A stretch of DNA of 33,536 nucleotides, from positions 1 through 33,536 of the forward strand of contig JAFZAP010000072.1 in NCBI GenBank assembly GCA_017557185.1. The letters are read 5' to 3'. This document shows positions 21,841 through 29,200 of this stretch, one piece after another (within the stretch, counting starts at the first letter, position 1; the number at the start of each line of letters is the position of its first letter). Under the pieces are notes generated by a model. It was not told the origin of the DNA. It did no database searches and saw nothing but the letters and a program-made list of their open reading frames with translations. The position numbers and the translations under genes were made by a program. Origin of the DNA: Prevotella sp. Its GTDB lineage: Bacteria > Bacteroidota > Bacteroidia > Bacteroidales > Bacteroidaceae.

Positions 21841-24351
21841 ATGAACTTCCAGATCAAACACCCAGAGAACCTCGGCGGCATGAACGACCGCATCCGTCGC
21901 TTGCGCCAGCAGAATTTCGACACACCCACGACGCTTAGCATAGAGCGCGCACTCATCGAGACCGCCTTCTACAAGGAGAACTATGGCACGATGCCCATCG
22001 CCGTGCTGCGTGCCCGCAACTTCTACGAGATATGCAAGAAGAAGACTATTTATATCGGTGATGACGAGCTCATCGTGGGTGAGCGCGGACCTGTGCCCAA
22101 GGCCGTGCCGACATTCCCGGAACTAACGTGCCACTCGGTAGAGGATCTGCATACGCTCGACACGCGTGAGTTGCAGTCGTACCACATCTCGCAGGCTGAC
22201 ATCGACACCTACGAGCGCGAGGTGATTCCTTACTGGCAAGGCAAAACGCAGCGCGAGCGCATCTTCAACCATGTGTCGAAGGAATGGGAGGAGGCCTATC
22301 ACGCCGGTGTGTTCACCGAGTTCATGGAACAGCGCGCCGCCGGACATACCGCTATGGACGGCAAGATGTATCACGAGGGATTGCTCGACGTGAAGAAGCG
22401 CATCGAAGACCGCATCGCCCGCCTCGACTACATCTACGACCCCGAGGCTACCGACAAGCAGCAAGAGTTGGAGGCAATGGCCATCTCGTGCGATGCCGCC
22501 ATCCTCTTTGCCGAAAGGCATGCGGAGTTGGCGGAACAAATGGCTGCAAAAGAAACCAACCCGCAACGCAAGAAGGAGTTGGAGAAGATTGCCGATGTTT
22601 GTCATCATGTGCCTGCCCATGCACCACGCGACCTCTGGGAAGCCATTCAGATGTACTGGTTCGTACATCTGGGCACCGTTACTGAGCTCAACGGCTGGGA
22701 TTCCATGAACCCCGGTCACATCGACCAGCACCTCTATCCCTTCTACCAGAAAGGCGTGGAGGATGGTACGCTCACCCGCGATGATGCCAAGGAGCTGCTG
22801 TCGTGCCTGTGGATCAAGTTCAACAACCAGCCCGCACCGCCGAAGGTGGGTGTGACGGCATTGGAGAGCGGCACCTACAACGACTTCACAAATATAAATA
22901 TAGGTGGTGTCGACCGCGAAGGACGTAGTGCCACGAATGAGTTGTCGTTCATGATACTGGAGATTCAGGAAGAGCTGCACGAGTTGCAGCCGGGTCTCTC
23001 CATTCATATTGCAGAGAACACGCCCGACGACTTCCTCATCGAAGGCATCAAGGTCATCCGCCAAGGTCACGGCTACCCAAGCATCTTCAATCCTGATACA
23101 TATATAAAGGAACTCGTGCGCGACGGCAAGTCGCTCGAGGATGCCCGCGAGGGCGGCTGTTCGGGCTGCATCGAGGTGGGCGCCTTCGGCAAGGAAGCCT
23201 ATCTGCTCACGGGCTATCTGAACACGCCGAAGATTCTGGAGATTACGCTGAACAACGGCATAGACCCCGAAACAGGCAAGAAACTCGGCCTTGAGACTGG
23301 CGACCCGCGCACGTTCGAGACCTTCGAACAGCTCTACGACGCCTGGCATAAGCAGATGGTGTACTTCGTGAACCTGAAACTCTCGGTGAACAACTACATC
23401 GAGCGCATGTTCTCGCTCTATGCTCCCGCTACGTTCCTCTCGCTCTACATCGACGACTGCATCGAAAAGGGCCGCGACTACTACAGCGGTGGCGCGCGCT
23501 ATAACACCACCTACATACAATGCACCGGCCTTGGAACCATCACCGACTGCTTCACTACGCTGAAGAAGCACGTTTTTGAAGACAAACGCTATACAATGGA
23601 CGAGATACTGGAAGCGTGTGCTACCAACTGGGGGGAACCCACCCCCACCCCCTCCCGAGGGGAGGGGAGTTTGGCTACTCTCGCTCTTGATAACGCAAAA
23701 ACAGAAACAAATCAGACTCCCCTCCCCTTGGGAGGGGCTGGGGGTGGGTTTCAGGTCATGCGCACCTATATACGCAACCACACGCCGTTCTTCGGCAACG
23801 ACGACGAATATGCCGACGCGATTGCGGTTCGCGTGTATGAAGATCTGGTGAAAGCCATCGACAACCGCCCGAACACCCGCGGAGGTCGCACACGTCTGAA
23901 CATGCTCTCCACCACCTGCCACAACTACTTCGGCAGCGTCTGCGGAGCAACACCCAACGGACGACTGGCCCACTTCGCCATCAGCGACGGCACCTCGCCA
24001 GCTCACGGCAGCGACTCCCACGGCCCGACGGCAGTCATCAAATCACTCGGTAAGCTCGACCAGACAAAGTCGGGTGGCACCCTGCTCAACGTGCGCTTCG
24101 TGCCGAACCTGCTACGTCGCGACAAGGATCTCGAGAAGATGGCTTCGCTCATCCGCACCTACTTCAAGTTCGGCGGACACCACATCCAGTTCAACATCGT
24201 TGACACCGCTACCCTCCTCGATGCCCAGAAGCATCCCGACCAATATCGCGATCTGCTCGTTCGCGTGGCTGGCTATAGCGACTATTTCAACGATATGACC
24301 GAACAGCTGCAGAACGAGATCATCGCCCGCACCGAGAACGACGAGATGTAG
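21841..24351 (+). CDS. hypD: Trans-4-hydroxy-L-proline dehydratase (glycyl radical enzyme)
   Basis: HypD dehydrates trans-4-hydroxy-L-proline to pyrroline-5-carboxylate in anaerobes, using a glycyl radical. From ATG 21841 the protein has 836 residues. It shows the active-site GCIE (Cys443, Glu445), Tyr459 sixteen residues after the Cys, GHT near residue 165, NGWD, SGTYNDF, and the radical site RVAGYSDYF (Gly811). These match residues I recall for Clostridioides difficile HypD, so the call is specific within glycyl radical enzymes. Residues about 600-636 are a foreign insert encoded by a repeat pair. The frame opens upstream at 21616, but that part overlaps the aminopeptidase. The required activating enzyme is not beside it. 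P5C made here could go to PruA. Confidence 0.9.
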   Translation: MNFQIKHPENLGGMNDRIRRLRQQNFDTPTTLSIERALIETAFYKENYGTMPIAVLRARNFYEICKKKTIYIGDDELIVGERGPVPKAVPTFPELTCHSVEDLHTLDTRELQSYHISQADIDTYEREVIPYWQGKTQRERIFNHVSKEWEEAYHAGVFTEFMEQRAAGHTAMDGKMYHEGLLDVKKRIEDRIARLDYIYDPEATDKQQELEAMAISCDAAILFAERHAELAEQMAAKETNPQRKKELEKIADVCHHVPAHAPRDLWEAIQMYWFVHLGTVTELNGWDSMNPGHIDQHLYPFYQKGVEDGTLTRDDAKELLSCLWIKFNNQPAPPKVGVTALESGTYNDFTNINIGGVDREGRSATNELSFMILEIQEELHELQPGLSIHIAENTPDDFLIEGIKVIRQGHGYPSIFNPDTYIKELVRDGKSLEDAREGGCSGCIEVGAFGKEAYLLTGYLNTPKILEITLNNGIDPETGKKLGLETGDPRTFETFEQLYDAWHKQMVYFVNLKLSVNNYIERMFSLYAPATFLSLYIDDCIEKGRDYYSGGARYNTTYIQCTGLGTITDCFTTLKKHVFEDKRYTMDEILEACATNWGEPTPTPSRGEGSLATLALDNAKTETNQTPLPLGGAGGGFQVMRTYIRNHTPFFGNDDEYADAIAVRVYEDLVKAIDNRPNTRGGRTRLNMLSTTCHNYFGSVCGATPNGRLAHFAISDGTSPAHGSDSHGPTAVIKSLGKLDQTKSGGTLLNVRFVPNLLRRDKDLEKMASLIRTYFKFGGHHIQFNIVDTATLLDAQKHPDQYRDLLVRVAGYSDYFNDMTEQLQNEIIARTENDEM
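23637..23750. repeat. Paired palindromic repeats D/E inserted in frame in hypD
   Basis: Forward copy D (23637-23670, stem CCCCTCCC at 23649-23656 / GGGAGGGG at 23660-23667) and reverse copy E (23716-23750, stem 23719-23726 / 23730-23737) are near-perfect reverse complements over about 35 bp. They are separated by a 45-bp spacer. The block is 114 bp, or 38 codons, keeps the hypD frame and has no stop. It encodes PTPTPSRGEGS, a spacer peptide, then TPLPLGGAGGG. The sequence on both sides is normal HypD. Confidence 0.85.
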
Positions 24352-24389
24352 TCCTACGGCACACCCCATCGCTACACCATTCAGCATAT

Positions 24390-24416
24390 CCCCGAAGCAC
24401 CCAGCGTGTTTCGGGG
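24390..24416 (+). terminator. Terminator after hypD
   Basis: Hairpin CCCCGAAGCAC / GTGTTTCGGGG with one G-T pair and a 5-nt loop, followed by ATTGTTCGTTTT. It lies 38 bp past the hypD stop and probably ends the pruA-hypD transcript. Confidence 0.7.
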
Positions 24417-24511
24417 ATTGTTCGTTTTGCCTGCTCTCATGTCATCAAAAGATGCCTTTCTTGCCTCTATCTCAATGCTCTAAATCATCAAAAGAAATGA
24501 GGTGATTTTGC

Positions 24512-24643
24512 AAATTAAGTTGTTTTGTTCAGTAAATTAAGTTAATTTAATCAGTAAATTAAGTTATTTTACTCGGTAAATTAAGTTATTTTACTTAGCA
24601 AATTAAGTTAATTTACCGCACAAATTAAGTTAATTTACTGAAC
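24512..24643. repeat. Six tandem 22-bp dyad repeats
   Basis: Six consecutive units of exactly 22 bp, each beginning AAATTAAGTT. Units 2, 5 and 6 contain the perfect dyad AAATTAA-G-TTAATTT; units 1, 3 and 4 vary in the right half. The last ~6 bp of each unit is variable. A 22-bp period is about two helix turns, so all units would face the same side of the DNA. The array lies between the hypD terminator and the promoter of the DUF697 gene and could be an operator array. Confidence 0.85.
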
Positions 24644-24802
24644 TACCTCATTGCTCTAGCATCACTATGTCATTGCTCCACACACATCGGAGCATGCATT
24701 CACGCACTCTAAAGCATGCGTTTGCCTATCCAATCGCATGTTTTTACGCCCCGGTTTCGACGCTGGTCAGCAGGGCGTTAGGCAAAAAAGGCGGCGAAAA
24801 GT

Positions 24803-24833
24803 TTTGCACCTTCCGAGAATTTCTGTATATTTG
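24803..24833 (+). promoter_or_regulatory. Promoter for the DUF697 gene
   Basis: TTTG (24803-24806), exactly 19 bp, TATATTTG (24826-24833): a full Bacteroidota promoter match. The ATG at 24855 follows 21 nt later. The 22-bp array ends 159 bp upstream. Confidence 0.75.
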
Positions 24834-24854
24834 CGGGCAAAACAACCAATGCCT

Positions 24855-26060
24855 ATGAAGAAAACCCTCATCGCCGTAGCGACCTTGTTTCTGGTCATCA
24901 CCGCAATAGTCATCCTCGGCAACGTCATCACCATTGGCGAGAAGATGACCAAGGTGTTCGGCACACCTTATCTGGAGTATGCCTTCTATCTGTTCCTCTT
25001 CGTGGTGCTGATGTGGCTGGTTGCCTACCCCATGTATCGCATCCACACCGCACCCGAGTTCCCAATCCTCGATGTTGACGCAAATGAAACGGAAGACGAA
25101 GACCCGGAGGTTTTCCCCAAACAGTTATATCGGTTCGCCCGCCGCATCAGCAGCAACTGTTACTACCTGCCCGAGCACTACCGGCCCAAACATGAGGAAG
25201 AGTTGCAGCAACAACTGGCCGAGATTCACAAACAACGTGATGTCGTTGCGCTGAAGGACTTTGTGCAGAAGGAAGTCGACGTGCGCATCAAGTGCATCGA
25301 CCGGCGTATCATGAACTACGGTTCGAAGGTGTTCATCGTCACCGCCATCTCACAAAGCGACCGCTTCGATGCACTCACCACACTCGTGCTGAACTACCGG
25401 ATGATTGACGACATCATTCGAGCATCGGGCTTCCGTCCAACGCGCGCGCAGCTTATCAAGCAGTATGGGCGCATCCTCGCTGCCGCTTTCCTTAGCTACT
25501 TCGTCAGCAGTACACTCGACTCCGACGGTGTCACCATTGCACTTGGCGACTCGGCTGCCGACAGCCTCGACGGAGCAGCAACCGACGGACTCGCCGACAG
25601 CCTCGACAACATCGACTTCGACATTGCCGATGTGGACCTCGCAGCCTTCGACTTAGGCGACGTCGATCTCTCGAATGTGGATTATACGAAACTGTTCAAA
25701 AGTATCAAGATACCGGGCATCGCCATCAACTCCATCCTCGACGGCATCGCCAATACGATCATGACGCTGCGCATCGGTTACGTCACCAAGTCCTACCTCA
25801 CCAAAGGTCCGAAAGCCCTGAAGGGAAAGCGCGGTGCCCAGGTGCGCAAGGAAGCCATGAAGAGCGCCTTGCTCAACTTCCCCAAGCTCCTTCGCGATGC
25901 TCCCGAACGTCTCGGCAAGGGTGCCTGGTCAAAGATCCTCGTCCTCCTGCAGAAAGTCTACAAGACGAAAGAGGAGGAAGTCCAGCATGATTGCGAAGAA
26001 AACGTAGAGCAAGACAACACCTCCCGCCACCACTCCTTCTTCCGCTTCTTCCACTGGTAA
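24855..26060 (+). CDS. DUF697-like membrane protein
   Basis: This 401-residue protein has two N-terminal membrane helices (about 4-24 and 36-56), a cytoplasmic region with charged helices (about 65-175), and a C-terminal part (about 175-350) that resembles DUF697/YcjF-type domains. Between the two halves of that part lies an unusual acidic run (231-281) whose centre has a five-residue period: ADVDL, AAFDL, GDVDL, SNVDY. Function is unknown; DUF697 proteins often occur with GTPases, but none is nearby. ATG 24855 is chosen because the hydrophobic helix follows at once; ATG 24849 is also possible. It appears to be transcribed alone, from the promoter just upstream to the terminator at 26121. Confidence 0.7.
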   Translation: MKKTLIAVATLFLVITAIVILGNVITIGEKMTKVFGTPYLEYAFYLFLFVVLMWLVAYPMYRIHTAPEFPILDVDANETEDEDPEVFPKQLYRFARRISSNCYYLPEHYRPKHEEELQQQLAEIHKQRDVVALKDFVQKEVDVRIKCIDRRIMNYGSKVFIVTAISQSDRFDALTTLVLNYRMIDDIIRASGFRPTRAQLIKQYGRILAAAFLSYFVSSTLDSDGVTIALGDSAADSLDGAATDGLADSLDNIDFDIADVDLAAFDLGDVDLSNVDYTKLFKSIKIPGIAINSILDGIANTIMTLRIGYVTKSYLTKGPKALKGKRGAQVRKEAMKSALLNFPKLLRDAPERLGKGAWSKILVLLQKVYKTKEEEVQHDCEENVEQDNTSRHHSFFRFFHW

Positions 26061-26120
26061 CTGTCCTGTATTTTACTGTGTTGCAGCAAATGTTTATGTT
26101 AAAAAACGCCAAAGGCAAGC

Positions 26121-26150
26121 GGGAAGGGTTAAACAATCTTAACCCTTCCC
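26121..26150 (+). terminator. Terminator after the DUF697 gene
   Basis: Perfect 12-bp stem GGGAAGGGTTAA / TTAACCCTTCCC with loop ACAATC, located 60 bp past the stop codon. No strong T-tract follows. Confidence 0.7.
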
Positions 26151-26192
26151 ACTTCATACACCTATTTAATAAATAAAGTAACCAGAAATGAG

Positions 26193-26200
26193 TATCTTTG
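26193..26200 (+). promoter_or_regulatory. -7 promoter box of the large surface protein gene
   Basis: TATCTTTG matches TAnnTTTG and lies 82 nt before the ATG. The A-rich leader just before the start codon is typical of this group. No -33 TTTG at the right distance. Confidence 0.6.
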
Positions 26201-26282
26201 CAAGGATTATGCAATAAGGAAGAGCCAACGAGGCTGTAACCTAAATCGATAATAATTAACAAAAACAAAAAATAAAATCATT

Positions 26283-29200
26283 ATGACAAAACAATTACGT
26301 TATTTATGCACGCTATTGCTATGCATGATAGCAAGCGTGGGATGGGCAGAGAAATATCAACACGTTTTCACTACAAAGCCTTCCACTGGTAATTCCATTA
26401 ATCTTTCAGGAGTGACTTGGAATATTCAAGCTACTAATTTAGGTAGCTATAACAGTGCAAACTATGCAGGTGTGCAAATTGGCACTAAAAGTGCTGATGG
26501 TTCAATTACTTTGACTTCGTCGGGTGCATGGAATTACAATAATAAAACTAAGATCACCGAGGTCCGTTTATGGCTCAATTTGGGTGGTACTTCCGTAACA
26601 CCTACAGTAACCATTGGCGGTAAGTCTGCGACGTCAGACGGAACGACTGTCGTTAAGAATAGTTCAGCTGGTTCCGATTGGACAAAAGCAACAAAGGTAA
26701 CCTTCACACCTGCCACAGATGGTACCGGTGTTGTTGTCATCAATGTCGCTACAGTGAAAGCTGGCTATATTTGTGCCATGGAGATTGATTGTGAAGAGGC
26801 AGGTGGCTCCTCTCTTCCAATTCCTGTACTCTCATTTAGTAAAACCGCAGACGAAGCAACTCTTGGAGAAAGCTACGCAGTTCTTACTCTAACAAATGAG
26901 AATAGCGTTCCAGTTACTTATTCTTCAAGCAAAGAGGATGTAGCAACAGTTGATGCATCAACGGGTGCAGTGACTCTAGTTGGTGCAGGCACGACCACCA
27001 TTACCGCAACATTTGCAGGTAATGATAGTTTTGCTGCAAATTCTGCCAGCTACACCCTGACAGTTGTAGACCCCAATGCTCCTGGCACTCAAAACAATCC
27101 CTACACCGTAGCTCAAGCTATAAATAACACACCAACAACAGGAACTTCGGATAATGTTTATATTAAAGGAATTGTGTCTCAATTTTATGGAAACAACATA
27201 ATGTCTGATGGCGCAAACTATCGCTATTACATCTCTGATGATGGAACTACTAACAATCAGCTACTTGTATATAAGGGAAATGGATTGAACAATGACGCTT
27301 TCAGCGATGCTGATGATTTACAAATTGGTGACAACGTTGTTATCTATGGAAAACTGAAAAAATATTCTAGTATCTTCGAAATCGAAGCAGGTAACTATAT
27401 TGTTTCTTTAACACGCAAAAAGGTTCCTACCCTTACATTCAGTGAGGATCAATATAGTGTTGTGAAGAATGGCAACTTGACTATCACAGCTACTTCATCA
27501 AATTCTTCTGGGACTATTACTTATGCTTCATCAAATACTGATGTGGCTGAAATTGATGCCACCACTGGAGCTATAACAGCGAAAACTGCTGGAACGACCA
27601 CCATTACAGCAACTATTGCTGCAACAGATGATTACAAGAGTGCGACTGCTACTGTTGAGCTTACAGTTACTGCCCCCAAGCATACAATTACGTTCTATCA
27701 GAATGGCACAAAACTTTCTGAAGAAGAAGTTGCTGAGGATGCAGCCATCACCTTCCCAGAGGCAACTGCTAAAATTCTTGGCAAGAGTTTCATTGGCTGG
27801 GCAACTGCAGAAATTGAAGGTGAAACCAATGACAAACCTTCTCTCGTTTCCTCTGCTACAATGGGAGAGAACGACTTGACATATTATGCAGTTTATGCAA
27901 ATGTGGAGGGAGAAGAGTTTACTGCAACACTAACAGAAGCTGAGATAAAGGCAAACTTCTCAAATATTATTCGAAGATATGCAGACGCTACTAAACCTTC
28001 GTATGAAGAAGATAGAATAGTATGGTCAGCATCGTGTAATGTAGATGCAGCTGGTCGTCCCTGGTTTCAAATCAAGAAGGAAGATGACGCATATTTTAAG
28101 ATTGCATCAGACCTTAACATTAGTGTGATTAAGTTGACCATTACAAGCGCAACCAACTCAAGTGGTGGTGTAACGGATATTACAAAGCATACAGCATTTA
28201 GTGGAACTGTTTATCTGGAATCAGAAGCTTCTGGTAGCCCCGAGGGAACTTTGGGTTCATCAAATGAGATTTCAAATAATAGCGTAACGCTAGTTCCTAA
28301 TTCTTCTGTAAACGATATTTATATCCAAACCTCTGCCGCAGCACGTATTTGGGGGGCTGAAGTTACTTGTGGTAATGCCACCTACTCAGACTACTGCACA
28401 ACCATAAAGTTAGATGTCCCGATCTTCTCGCCTGCAGCTGGCACCGTTAATGCTGGTACGAAGGTGACAATTACTGCAGAGGAAGGTGCGACAATCTATT
28501 ACACCACCGATGAAACGACTCCAACCGCAGAAAGTACTCAGTATACGGAGGAAATCACCATCAATGAGACCACAACCCTTAAGGCCATTGCCGTAAAGGA
28601 TGGCCTGGAAAGCGAGGTCAATACTGTAACCTACACTGTGCTACAAGAGGCAACGATTATCATTCATAGATATGATGGAACAGTGATAGAGCCTACAAAG
28701 TCTATTTCCTGTGGTAGTAATATGACATTCTTTATTTCGACAAACAGCTCGGGCGAAATTTCGCTTGAAGATGTTCCAGCTGGAGTAACGGTTAGTCTAA
28801 GTGAAATACAGGGTGCCAACTCGACTATCTATAATAAGCAGTTGGTAGTGAATGCCATGTATGGAAATAATTATTCTACTCCAGGAGAGTATCCTTTCAA
28901 GGTGGTTGTCGCTGAGACGGAAACCCACACCTCTACATCTGTGGAATTTAAACTAACGATTAATAAGTTCCAAACATCGTTTACCTCTATTACAGGTTTC
29001 GAGGCTACAAAGGACATGGTAAATGGTACTGACGGTGGAACCTTGTCTTACGTATTGAATCACAATACTAACTATTGGGGTGATGAAAGCTATGTGACAT
29101 GGAGCAGCAGCAATGAGGATATCGCCACCATCGACAACAATGGAAAGATAACCCTCGTGGGCGTTGGCGAAGTGACCTTCACAGTGTCTTATGCTGGCAA

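Larger units (their letters stand above)
24352..24848. other. Gene-free region between hypD and the DUF697 gene
   Basis: About 500 bp without a gene. It holds the hypD terminator (24390-24416), six 22-bp dyad repeats (24512-24643), a small hairpin GCTCC/GGAGC (about 24675-24694), another stem ACGCCC/GGGCGT (about 24745-24777) and a full Bacteroidota promoter (24803-24833). Short words such as TCATTGCTC and GCATGC recur. Confidence 0.7.

Noticed and set aside
22123-24021. 632-codon minus-strand open frame across hypD
   Set aside because: It mirrors the codon pattern of hypD on the other strand, and hypD is clearly recognised.
24512-24643. CRISPR array
   Set aside because: Units are contiguous 22-bp repeats without unique spacers, and no cas genes are present.
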